Of a DNA stretch of 23,036 nt, positions 17,003 through 23,036 are shown piece by piece. A model generated the notes under the pieces. It was not told the DNA's origin. It saw only the letters and a program-made list of their open reading frames with translations, and did no database searches. The position numbers and the translations under genes are program-made. How positions within the stretch are numbered: the stretch's first letter is position 1; the number at the start of each line of letters is the position of its first letter. The stretch is from the NCBI GenBank assembly GCA_938046755.1, contig CALIXC010000016.1, positions 1 through 23,036 of the forward strand, given 5' to 3'. The DNA comes from an uncultured Lautropia sp. (GTDB taxonomy: Bacteria; Pseudomonadota; Gammaproteobacteria; Burkholderiales; Burkholderiaceae_E).

Positions 17003-18648
17003 GTCGATTTCTTCGGCAGGAAAAGGGTTGCGGCACGGACCGGTGCACTGGCGAACCAGGCATGAAAATAGCTGGCCCCCAACTGCCGGTACCGATAGAC
17101 CGCCTCGGTGTGCGGGTTGGCACCGGATGACATGGGACGGCTGCTGTGCGCGACTTCCGGCAGCGAGGTGGTACAGCGCGAATAATGGAAGGTATGGCCC
17201 CGCAACGGGCCGATGCTCTCATCGGCTGTCGGTGCATGGAGGATATCGTCTGCGGCCGATGCTTCGAAGGTATTGTCCGAGGTCGGTGCATCGGCGACAT
17301 TGTCCGCCACCAGCGCATTCAGGTCCATGCCTGCCAATACGGGCGGCCAGGCAAGCTGCTGCATGCCCAGACCGGCCGCACGCTTGCCGAACTCGATGCT
17401 GCCCGGCAGGATGCCCCACATCGGCCATTCACGCTCGTCATGGTGCATCTGCCCGAAGAGCGGCAGCATACCCCCACATTCGGCCCAGACGGGACGGTCA
17501 GCCTCGACATGCGCACGCAATGTCTCGGGCAGGCGGCAGCAGGCCGAGAGCTGCTCGGCATACAGCTCCGGATAGCCCCCAGGCAGCCAGACGGCATCGC
17601 AAGCCGGCAATGGCTCGTCGGCCAGCGGCGAGAAGAAGGTCAGCGTCGCCCCCAAGGCCCGCAGAACCTCCAGGTTGGACGGGTAGATGAAGGCAAAGGC
17701 GGCATCGCGGGCGATGGCGATGGTGCACCCCGCCAGGGGCTGCGTGGCTGGTGCGGTTTGTCCGGGACCTTCGGGCGGCAGAAAGCGCGTGTTCCAGCGC
17801 TGCAGTGTCTCACGGTCCAGGCCGCCCAACACGGTACCTTCCAGCGCGTCGGCTGCGGCATCCAACTTCTGCCGTGCGTCGGCCAGCTCGTGCGCGGGAA
17901 TCAGGCCCAGATGGCGTGCGGGCATGGCAAAGGCGGCGTTGCGGAAGACGCTGCCTAGGTAGTCGGAACGAACGCTCTCGCCGGCCTCGTCCGCCCCCTC
18001 CCCCGGCGCCATGGCGGACGGCTGCTGACTGGCCTGTCGAGGTGCAATGGACGCAGGCTTCAAGTCGTTCCCTTGGTGGGCGCCCCTCGTCGGCTCGACA
18101 GGACTGGGACGCCAGCAGGCGCTGGCCAGCAGCTCGGCATGGCGAGGGCTGGCCACGCGGTTGGCCAGGGCGCCGGCCCAGCGCAGGCCGGGCAGCCAGG
18201 TCCGTAGACCATGAGCCAAGGCGCCGAAAGTACCGGTCATGGAAGAGGCATCAATAACAGCCAGTACCGGTAGCCCCAGGTGGCGCGCCATCTCAGCGGC
18301 ACTGGGCTCTCCGTCGTAGAGTCCCATCACTCCTTCCACGAGAATCAGGTCGGCCTGTCCTGCAGCCTCGTACAGGCGTCGACGGATGTCGTCCTCGCCG
18401 GTCATCCACAAGTCCAGATTGTGGACGGTGTGGCCGCTGGCCAGTTCATGCCAGGCGGGATCCAGGAAATCCGGCCCAGTCTTGAACACGCGCACATCCA
18501 GCCCGGCACGGGACAGGCGCCGGGCCAGGGCAGCCACCACCGTGGTCTTGCCATGGCCGGACGCAGGGGCGCTGACCAGTACCGCCGGCGCAATGCGAGG
18601 AAGCGGCGCGCTGCCGGCAGGGCCGGAATGGGAAATAGCCAATGACAT
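16999..18648 (-). CDS. cbiA: Cobyrinate a,c-diamide synthase (CbiA/CobB)
   Basis: The enzyme uses glutamine and ATP to amidate the a and c side chains of (cobalt-)cobyrinic acid. The N-terminal synthetase has P-loop APASGHGKTT (27-36) and LILVEGVMGLYDG. The C-terminal glutaminase has LPGGYPELYAEQL, the catalytic C391 (AECGGM) and a late His (YFHAWFAS, near 529). I chose ATG 18648, giving MSLAISHSG and 549 residues, because the longer frame from 18921 would run through the riboswitch and terminator. Two low-complexity inserts, a Pro/Ala/Gln/Gly-rich one (about residues 183-225) and a repeat-bearing one near residues 444-480, make it longer than the usual 460 or so. First gene of the operon. 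Confidence 0.94.
   Translation of the reverse strand: MSLAISHSGPAGSAPLPRIAPAVLVSAPASGHGKTTVVAALARRLSRAGLDVRVFKTGPDFLDPAWHELASGHTVHNLDLWMTGEDDIRRRLYEAAGQADLILVEGVMGLYDGEPSAAEMARHLGLPVLAVIDASSMTGTFGALAHGLRTWLPGLRWAGALANRVASPRHAELLASACWRPSPVEPTRGAHQGNDLKPASIAPRQASQQPSAMAPGEGADEAGESVRSDYLGSVFRNAAFAMPARHLGLIPAHELADARQKLDAAADALEGTVLGGLDRETLQRWNTRFLPPEGPGQTAPATQPLAGCTIAIARDAAFAFIYPSNLEVLRALGATLTFFSPLADEPLPACDAVWLPGGYPELYAEQLSACCRLPETLRAHVEADRPVWAECGGMLPLFGQMHHDEREWPMWGILPGSIEFGKRAAGLGMQQLAWPPVLAGMDLNALVADNVADAPTSDNTFEASAADDILHAPTADESIGPLRGHTFHYSRCTTSLPEVAHSSRPMSSGANPHTEAVYRYRQLGASYFHAWFASAPVRAATLFLPKKST
17224..17304. repeat. Three 27-bp imperfect tandem repeats inside cbiA
   Basis: Read in the cbiA frame, three 9-residue units follow one another: DNVADAPTS, DNTFEASAA and DDILHAPTA. 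At the DNA level each unit is 27 bp and shares words such as GTCGGTGCAT and ATTGTCCG on the plus strand. The repeat keeps frame and lies in an insert between the glutaminase Cys block and the conserved GHTFHYS segment, so it should be tolerated as a surface loop. Confidence 0.65.
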
Positions 18649-18697
18649 CCGTGGGATCCGATCCGCATGCGGGAAGCACCGCGGACGAGGTGTCGGG

Positions 18698-18733
18698 AAA
18701 AAACACAAGCCATGGGCATCCCCGCCCGATGGC
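18698..18733 (-). terminator. Rho-independent terminator between riboswitch and cbiA
   Basis: On the minus strand GCCAT, one bulged C, and GGGC pair with GCCC and ATGGC around a GGGGAT loop: nine base pairs in all. The stem is followed at once by TTGTG and six T residues (18703-18698). It lies about 75 nt after the B12 box and 50 nt before the cbiA ATG, the position expected of a riboswitch expression platform that stops transcription when cobalamin is bound. I did not identify a unique antiterminator pairing. Confidence 0.8.
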
Positions 18734-18808
18734 ATGCGGCGAAGTGTCCATACCGCTTGCGGCACGGACCAGATACTGGACGCTCGACGGCGCCAGGCAT
18801 CTGTGGTG

Positions 18809-19192
18809 TTGGCCGGTATCCGGGCCGACGGCTGGGCCCGATGATCGCCTTCCCGGGCCGGATGAGACGGACGCACCTGCTGCAGGACACGACGCCGCAT
18901 GACCGAAACCAGTGGCTGCATGAATCATCGGACAGGACAGGGAAAGGCATGCGACAAGCAAGCCGGCCCGACACCTGCACGTCCACCGGTGCGCCCGGGA
19001 CATTTCGGCGCGGGGTGGCAAGACATCGGTCCTCCCTGCCCGACCGCGCGACCGTTGCGGGGGCAGCGCAGGTCAGGCGACAAGATTGCTTGCCACGATC
19101 GCCAAGGCTGCATGCACGCATGCAGACGGCGGACGCCCTCCTGCTTCCCGTTGAACTGCAAGGCAAGGAAGTGTCCTGCGAGCACCAACCAA
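18809..19192 (-). ncRNA. Cobalamin (adenosylcobalamin) riboswitch, expanded form
   Basis: On the minus strand the conserved elements occur in order. GGT near the 5' end (19190-19184) is followed by CAACGGGAA (19145-19153). The invariant core CTGCCCCCGCAACGGT is at 19066-19051, GCCACTGG at 18916-18909, CCGGGAAGGCGA at 18856-18845, and the B12 box GGCCCGGATACCGGCC at 18826-18811. TTGG/CCAA and GGT/ACC can close the structure. GCAGG (19144-19140) pairs with CCTGC (19072-19068), and CGGGCC/GGCCCG forms the stem before the B12 box. Usual length is about 200 nt. Here about 67 nt are inserted in the GCAGG/CCTGC helix and about 134 nt between core and GCCACTGG. It should repress the whole cob operon when B12 is plentiful. 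Confidence 0.88.
19108..19125. repeat. Perfect 8-bp inverted repeat inside the riboswitch insertion
   Basis: CTGCATGC and GCATGCAG flank a 2-bp centre, so the RNA would form a strong hairpin (six pairs with a six-base loop). It falls in the extra segment of the first internal helix of the riboswitch, just before a second stem formed by GGCGA and TCGCC. It explains part of the unusual length. Confidence 0.6.
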
Positions 19193-19195
19193 GCT

Positions 19196-19224
19196 ATTCT
19201 ACGGGGTCCGGAAAAAATTTTCCG
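19196..19224 (-). promoter_or_regulatory. Candidate promoter of the cobalamin operon
   Basis: TAGAAT (19196-19201, minus strand) matches five of six bases of a sigma70 -10 box and lies 6 nt before the G at 19190, where the riboswitch begins. The -35 region, 17 bp upstream, reads CGGAAA and is poor. The spacer holds an AT-rich near-palindrome (GGAAAA-AA-TTTTCC on the plus strand, 19210-19223) that stands out in this GC-rich sequence and could be an activator site. Confidence 0.45.
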
Positions 19225-19256
19225 TGTGGCAGCAGCTGCTGTGGACAGGCGTCTTC

Positions 19257-19364
19257 ATGCTGGAGTGGCTGGGGCGGGTGGGGCTGGTCGAACTCACCGT
19301 CCGCCTGTTCCAGGAGATCGTGCGGAACCCGGATCGCCCAGAGCGGGAGGTCACGCTGAATTGA
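19257..19364 (+). CDS. Possible small protein or gene remnant opposite the cob promoter
   Basis: An unrecognised plus-strand frame reads MLEWLGRVGLVELTV... and ends in REVTLN before TGA (35 residues from the ATG). The frame stays open upstream to 19155, and its codons from about 19191 read KLFYGVRKKFSVWQQLLW, with strong GC preference at third positions from about 19224 on. That, and its amphipathic look, suggest a real peptide or the end of a decayed gene. It lacks a clear ribosome binding site and partly overlaps the cob promoter region, so it may be chance. Confidence 0.25.
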   Translation: MLEWLGRVGLVELTVRLFQEIVRNPDRPEREVTLN

Positions 19365-19428
19365 GCCCGTGCCGCACCAAGGCCAACGACTCGGACGCCT
19401 GAAGACATACGCCGGGCCGTGCCTTCAC

Positions 19429-19446
19429 GGGCGGCTTGCGCCGCCC
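19429..19446 (-). terminator. Perfect stem-loop just after the phosphoribosyltransferase gene
   Basis: GGGCGGC and GCCGCCC form a perfect 7-bp stem closed by a GCAA tetraloop on the minus-strand transcript, 6 bp past the TAG stop of the upstream gene. No T tract follows, so it is either an atypical terminator or an RNA 3'-end stabiliser. It marks the boundary between the purA operon and the cob operon leader. Confidence 0.5.
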
Positions 19447-19452
19447 CCGGCT

Positions 19453-19995
19453 CTAGCGCCGTTCGGCCACTGCGTAGGCAGCCTGAGTGGGCGAGCCGTG
19501 CTCCAACGCCTCGATGTCGCAGCCCTCGTACAGCTCGAAGGGCTGGTGAATCCAGGGGCTGTCATCGAGGTGGCAGACGCAATAGTCGGGCGTGTAGACC
19601 GAGACGGCTTTCTTCCAGAGTACCGCGGTACGCAGCTCGGTGATCTCAGGATGGCGGCTGCGCATCACCGGCAGCAGCTTTTCCAGCGTGACGCCGGTAT
19701 CGACCAGATCGTCAGCCAGCAGCACATGCCCCCGGGTGACTTCCTCGGCCGAGCTGATGGCGGAGCCGATCTTCAGCTCGCCCTGCTGCACGACGTTGCC
19801 AGTGTGGCGATAAGAGCTGGTGGTGAGCACACCCAGCGGCTTGTCGAAGATGCGCGACAGCAAGTCACCGACCCGCAGACCTCCGCGCGCCAGCGCGATG
19901 ACCGAGTCGAACTGCCAGCCGGAGCGATGGATGGAGAGCGCCAGGCGCTCGATGAGACGATGGTATTCGGCCCAGTCGACGTACAGATGCTGCAT
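19453..19995 (-). CDS. Purine phosphoribosyltransferase (xanthine/hypoxanthine-type)
   Basis: The 180-residue cytoplasmic enzyme has the PRPP-binding motif VLLADDLVDTGVTLE (91-105) and the N-terminal SVIALARGGLRVGDLL block of type I phosphoribosyltransferases. These enzymes recycle purine bases to nucleotides using PRPP. It resembles the Gpt/Hpt-like protein that follows purA in many betaproteobacteria. The exact base (hypoxanthine, guanine or xanthine) cannot be read from the sequence. The start lies 3 bases after the purA stop, with AGGTAGG upstream, so it is probably the last gene of the hisZ-purA operon. Confidence 0.9.
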   Translation of the reverse strand: MQHLYVDWAEYHRLIERLALSIHRSGWQFDSVIALARGGLRVGDLLSRIFDKPLGVLTTSSYRHTGNVVQQGELKIGSAISSAEEVTRGHVLLADDLVDTGVTLEKLLPVMRSRHPEITELRTAVLWKKAVSVYTPDYCVCHLDDSPWIHQPFELYEGCDIEALEHGSPTQAAYAVAERR

Positions 19996-19998
19996 GAT

Positions 19999-21315
19999 TC
20001 AGCCTACCTTCCTGCCAGGGTGCCGCAGCACGATGGTCTCTTCGCGGTCGGGACCGGTGGAAATGATGTCGATGGGAGCCCCCGAGAGCGCGGCCAGACG
20101 CTCGACGTAGCGGCGTGCGTTCACCGGCAGGTCTTCCCAACGGCGTGCTCCCCGGGTGTTTTCCTTCCAGCCGGGCATTTCTTCGTAGACCGCCTGGCAG
20201 CGGGCCACAGCGCCTGCACCGGTGGGCAGGCGCTCCAGGTGCTTGATGTTGCCCTTGGGCGTGGTCATGTCGTAGTGCGTGCAGATGCGCACGGTATCCA
20301 GACCATCCAGCACGTCAAGCTTGGTCAGGCACAGTGCGGTGACGCCGTTGAGCTCGATGGAGCGGCGCATGGCCACGGCATCGAACCAGCCGCAGCGACG
20401 CGGACGCCCCGTGACGGAGCCGAACTCGTGGCCACGCTCGGCCAGGCGCTTGCCGGTGTCGTCGTGCAGCTCGGTGGGGAACGGACCGCTGCCCACGCGG
20501 GTGGTGTAGGCCTTGGCAATGCCCAGCACGAAATGCAGGTTGCCCGGGCCGATGCCGGCACCGGCTGCGGCAGCGCCCGCCACGCAGTTGCTGCTGGTGA
20601 CGAACGGATAGGTGCCATGATCGATATCGAGCAGCGCCCCCTGGGCGCCTTCGAACATCAGCGACTCACCCCGTGCCAGCGCGTCGGCCAACAGGCCGGC
20701 CACGTCGTGGACCATCGGACGGATCTGCTCGGCCTGGGCATGCAGCTCGTCCAGCATCCTGGCCACGTCGATGCGTGGGGCGTGGTAGTAGTTCTCGAGC
20801 AGGAAATTGTGCAGCTCGGCGGCCTCGCGCACGCGTTCGGCCAGCTGGTCGGGTACGTACAGGTCTTCCAGCCGCAGACCGCGGCGTGCCACCTTGTCCT
20901 CGTAGGCCGGGCCGATGCCACGACCGGTGGTACCGATGCGGGCATCGCCACGAGCCTGTTCACGTGCCTGGTCCAGCGCAATATGGTAGGGCAGGATGAG
21001 CGAACAGGCATAGCTGATGCGCAGACGGTTACGCACGTCGACGTCGGCCGCCTCCAGCTCGGCGATCTCGGACAGCAGCGCCTGCGGCGAGAGCACGACG
21101 CCATTGCCGATGTAGCAGGTCACGTCGTCACGCAGGATGCCCGAGGGAATGAGGCGCAGCACCTGCTTGCGCCCTTCGATGACCAGCGTGTGGCCCGCAT
21201 TGTGACCGCCCTGGAAGCGCACGACCCCCTTGACTTCGTCGGTCAGCAAGTCGACGACCTTGCCTTTGCCTTCGTCACCCCACTGGGTGCCGACCACCAC
21301 CAGATTCCTGCTCAT
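19999..21315 (-). CDS. purA: Adenylosuccinate synthetase
   Basis: PurA joins IMP and aspartate, using GTP, in the first committed step to AMP. The 438-residue protein starts MSRNLVVVGTQWGDEGKGKVVD, with the GTP loop GDEGKGK and its catalytic Asp, then GGHNAGHTL with the catalytic His. The GTTGRGIGPAYEDK block and the C-terminal STGPDREET base-binding region are also present. I chose the ATG at 21315 because it overlaps the hisZ TGA (ATGA) and gives the family N-terminus. The longer frame from 21339 would add eight residues inside hisZ. All family motifs are intact. Confidence 0.97.
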   Translation of the reverse strand: MSRNLVVVGTQWGDEGKGKVVDLLTDEVKGVVRFQGGHNAGHTLVIEGRKQVLRLIPSGILRDDVTCYIGNGVVLSPQALLSEIAELEAADVDVRNRLRISYACSLILPYHIALDQAREQARGDARIGTTGRGIGPAYEDKVARRGLRLEDLYVPDQLAERVREAAELHNFLLENYYHAPRIDVARMLDELHAQAEQIRPMVHDVAGLLADALARGESLMFEGAQGALLDIDHGTYPFVTSSNCVAGAAAAGAGIGPGNLHFVLGIAKAYTTRVGSGPFPTELHDDTGKRLAERGHEFGSVTGRPRRCGWFDAVAMRRSIELNGVTALCLTKLDVLDGLDTVRICTHYDMTTPKGNIKHLERLPTGAGAVARCQAVYEEMPGWKENTRGARRWEDLPVNARRYVERLAALSGAPIDIISTGPDREETIVLRHPGRKVG

Positions 21316-22490
21316 GATTCCTTCCCTGCAAGCCGCCATTGGCCGTGGATGAAGCCGATCGTCCGATCGGCGGAAACACCGGCCAGACGCTGGGCATCCT
21401 GGCCGGGCAACAATTGCAATACGGTCTCGCCCTGGGCACGCAGCGTGTCGATGAACGCCAGCAGCGCCGGGTCGTCGGACCAGGGGGCGACGATGATGGC
21501 CGGCGGCGTGTACCGGTCGCGCCGAAGCTCGACGAGTTCACGCAGCTCAAGCGAAAAGCCGGTGGCCGGACGCCCACGCCCAAAGGCGGCGCCGATGCCG
21601 TCATAGCGCCCGCCGCGACCCACGGCCCGGGCGTGCCCTTCGACATAGGCTGCAAAACCCAGGCCGGTGTGGTAGCGAAAGCCCTGCACATCGGCCAGAT
21701 CGATGGCCAGGGACACCTGTCCGGCATGCCGCGCTAGCCGCAGCGAGCCCAGGACGGCATCCAGCGCGTCGAGATGGGGTCTGGACTGTGGCCACGGGGC
21801 CAGCACGGTCCGCGCGCGCGCCATGGCCGATTCGGCCGGTCCGAAGCACTCGGGCAGGGCCAGGAGCGCAGCCGCAGCAGGCTGCGGCCACGGGGCGAGC
21901 AACTCGCGCAGGCTGGGCAGATCACGTGCCTGCAGCAGCTGCAGCACGGTCTCCTCGTCGATGCCGTCCAGTTCGGCCAGCAGCAGGCTGGCCAGCCCCA
22001 GATGGTTGATGTCCAGGCGCACCGGGCCTAGTTCGGCCAGTGCCAGCGACTGCAGCAGCAGGTCGATGATCTCGATATCGGCCTCGATACCGGCATGGCC
22101 GTAGACTTCGGCACCGATCTGGATGGGCTCGCGTGAGCCTTCCTGGCCACTGGGACGGGTACGCAGTACCGAGGCGGCATAGCAGAGCCGGTTGACGTCA
22201 CGCTGCTGCAGCAGATGCGCGTCGATGCGCGAGACCTGGGGCGTGATGTCGGCCCGGACCCCCAGGCTCTGCCCGGACAGCTGGTCCACCAGCTTGAAGG
22301 TGTTCAGGTCGAGGTCGCCGCCGCTTCCGATCAGCAGCGAATCCAGATACTCGACGAGCGGAGGCAGCACCAGCTCGAAGCCGTGGCGACGATAGGTGTC
22401 GAGTAGCGCACGGCGCAGACTTTCGAGGTCTTGCGCCGCATCAGGCAGCAGGTCCGAGATGCCTTCAGGAAGAAGCCAGCGGTTTTTCAT
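21312..22490 (-). CDS. hisZ: ATP phosphoribosyltransferase regulatory subunit
   Basis: HisZ is a histidyl-tRNA synthetase-like protein without the anticodon domain. It pairs with short-form HisG to start histidine synthesis. The 392 residues begin MKNRWLLPEGISDLLPDAA, followed by LGVRADITPQVSRIDAH (motif 2 region). The late QGFRYHTGLGFAAYVEG and GRGGRYDGIGAAFGRGRPATGFSLEL blocks match HisZ. It does not charge tRNA. Placement between the DUF2065 gene and purA is standard in betaproteobacteria, and both junctions overlap by four bases (ATGA), so translation is probably coupled. Confidence 0.95.
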   Translation of the reverse strand: MKNRWLLPEGISDLLPDAAQDLESLRRALLDTYRRHGFELVLPPLVEYLDSLLIGSGGDLDLNTFKLVDQLSGQSLGVRADITPQVSRIDAHLLQQRDVNRLCYAASVLRTRPSGQEGSREPIQIGAEVYGHAGIEADIEIIDLLLQSLALAELGPVRLDINHLGLASLLLAELDGIDEETVLQLLQARDLPSLRELLAPWPQPAAAALLALPECFGPAESAMARARTVLAPWPQSRPHLDALDAVLGSLRLARHAGQVSLAIDLADVQGFRYHTGLGFAAYVEGHARAVGRGGRYDGIGAAFGRGRPATGFSLELRELVELRRDRYTPPAIIVAPWSDDPALLAFIDTLRAQGETVLQLLPGQDAQRLAGVSADRTIGFIHGQWRLAGKES

Positions 22491-22681
22491 GCCAGGGAAA
22501 CGAAAAGCAGGCCGGCAAGTACCAGCATGAGACCCACGAAACGCAGCTGCCCGTCACGCAGGGCAGCCATCTGCTGCACCGCATTGCGCCAACCTCCCGG
22601 CAGCAACAGGGGCATCAGCCCCTCCAGGAGCAGTACCAGCCCCAAGGCCAGCAACCACGGCGAGACGGCGGGATCATCCAT
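22487..22681 (-). CDS. DUF2065 small membrane protein
   Basis: The 64-residue protein has two hydrophobic segments (about 8-30 and 44-63) around a short polar stretch, GGWRNAVQQMAALRDGQLR. This fits DUF2065, a family of small inner-membrane proteins usually encoded between hflC and hisZ. No molecular function is established. Its TGA overlaps the hisZ ATG. I keep the first of two nearby ATG codons (ATGGATG). No clear ribosome binding site is visible. Confidence 0.88.
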   Translation of the reverse strand: MDDPAVSPWLLALGLVLLLEGLMPLLLPGGWRNAVQQMAALRDGQLRFVGLMLVLAGLLFVSLA

Positions 22682-22924
22682 GGGGACAGTGAACGCGAGA
22701 CCGTGAATCCAAAAAACACCGCCCTCGTGGCAGGAGACGCATCCGCCCTGCCCTGGGGGCCTGGCGGGTTGCGCCGTCCTGGCCGACGAAGGCAGGACAG
22801 ATGGGAAGGAAGCTTTCCGTCACGCTGTCCCGGAGGACGGGCGTGGCAGAGAACTTACGTTCCTGTGTCTGATTTTAACGGCATTTTTCGTCCGGACACC
22901 GGTCCGGCGCATTTTCTTTCGGGC
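22682..22924 (-). other. Spacer between hflC and the DUF2065 gene
   Basis: This 243-bp stretch has no credible gene. A hairpin, CCGGAC/GTCCGG, sits near 22894-22909 with A/T-rich runs on both sides, and TAAAAT lies just beyond it on the minus strand as a possible -10 box. A six-T run near 22711 follows only a weak stem. It may end hflC transcription and start the DUF2065-hisZ-purA transcript, but neither signal is strong. Confidence 0.3.
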
Positions 22925-23036
22925 TCAATGCGCACCGCCCGCCGCAGCCGGGGCTGCGGGTGCTGCCTTGAAGGGCGGCGTTGGCTGGCGACCCGACGCA
23001 GCCGGCGCAGGTTCCGCCCCCTGGAAGTAGCGGAAG
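22925..23036 (-). CDS. hflC: HflC C-terminal end (partial, runs off the window)
   Basis: Only the last 37 codons are in view: FRYFQG followed by an Ala/Pro-rich tail ending GGAH and TGA. FRYF near the C-terminus is typical of HflC, the membrane SPFH-domain protein that with HflK controls the FtsH protease. The call leans on synteny with DUF2065-hisZ-purA, since so little of the protein is visible. The Ala/Pro tail is longer than in many relatives. Confidence 0.65.
   Translation of the reverse strand, partial: FRYFQGAEPAPAASGRQPTPPFKAAPAAPAAAGGAH

Noticed and set aside
17224..17304. Tandem repeats as a CRISPR array
   Set aside because: The units are adjacent without spacers, imperfect, and in frame within cbiA.
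18649..18921. 91-residue N-terminal extension of CbiA
   Set aside because: The segment is the riboswitch 3' half and the terminator. The protein family begins at the ATG at 18648.
18943..18965. First candidate for the B12 box (GGCTTGCTTGTCGCATGCC on the minus strand)
   Set aside because: It is a poor match. The true box with GCCCGGATACC and the GCCACTGG and GGGAAGGCG elements lies further downstream at 18811-18916.
19108..19125. CTGCATGC palindrome as an insertion-sequence end or phage site
   Set aside because: It lies between conserved riboswitch elements and fits an RNA hairpin. No transposase, target duplication or partner repeat is present.
19369..21606. 745-codon plus-strand frame opposite the phosphoribosyltransferase gene and purA
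   Set aside because: It runs antisense through two well-identified genes and resembles no known family. Its length follows from codon bias.

Overview
This window looks like the chromosome of a high-GC betaproteobacterium, most likely Burkholderiales. The main evidence is the right-hand block hflC (3' end only) - DUF2065 gene - hisZ - purA - phosphoribosyltransferase gene, an arrangement typical of that order. The GC-rich third codon positions and long antisense shadow frames also fit. I cannot fix the genus from the sequence.

Layout, left to right. (1) 38-397, minus: a secreted DUF4198 protein that ends early at an in-frame TGA, with its own promoter. (2) 652-3207, plus: pgm (phosphoglucomutase) and tehB (DUF1971 + SAM methyltransferase), 9 bp apart. 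(3) 3306-18648, minus: a 15-kb cobalamin operon. Read in its own direction it runs cbiA, a cobU::cobM fusion, cbiX, cbiC, cbiD, cobL (cbiE::cbiT), a cobI::cbiG(N+mid) fusion, cobE (the detached CbiG C-terminal domain), cobJ, cbiB, cobC, and finally a menA-like prenyltransferase. (4) 18649-19201, minus: the operon leader. It has a -10 promoter element, an unusually large cobalamin riboswitch (about 380 nt) and a Rho-independent terminator just before cbiA. (5) 19453-23036, minus: the phosphoribosyltransferase gene, purA, hisZ, a DUF2065 gene and the end of hflC.

The cobalamin genes cover most of corrin-ring assembly. CbiX inserts cobalt. CobI, CobJ, CobM, CbiD and CobL methylate the ring. CbiG/CobE open the ring-A lactone, and CbiC moves the C11 methyl. 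CbiA then amidates, CbiB adds the aminopropanol arm made through CobC, and CobU activates the arm. CbiX, CbiG and CbiD together point to the cobalt-early (anaerobic-type) route. No precorrin-6A reductase (CobK/CbiJ), cobyric acid synthase (CbiP/CobQ), CobS, CobT or adenosyltransferase lies in the window.

The least ordinary features are the expanded riboswitch with its terminator, the CobU::CobM fusion, the split CbiG, a 68-residue tract with 34 histidines in CbiX, low-complexity inserts in many of the operon's proteins (including a 3 x 27-bp tandem repeat in cbiA), and a menA-like gene as the last gene of a B12 operon.
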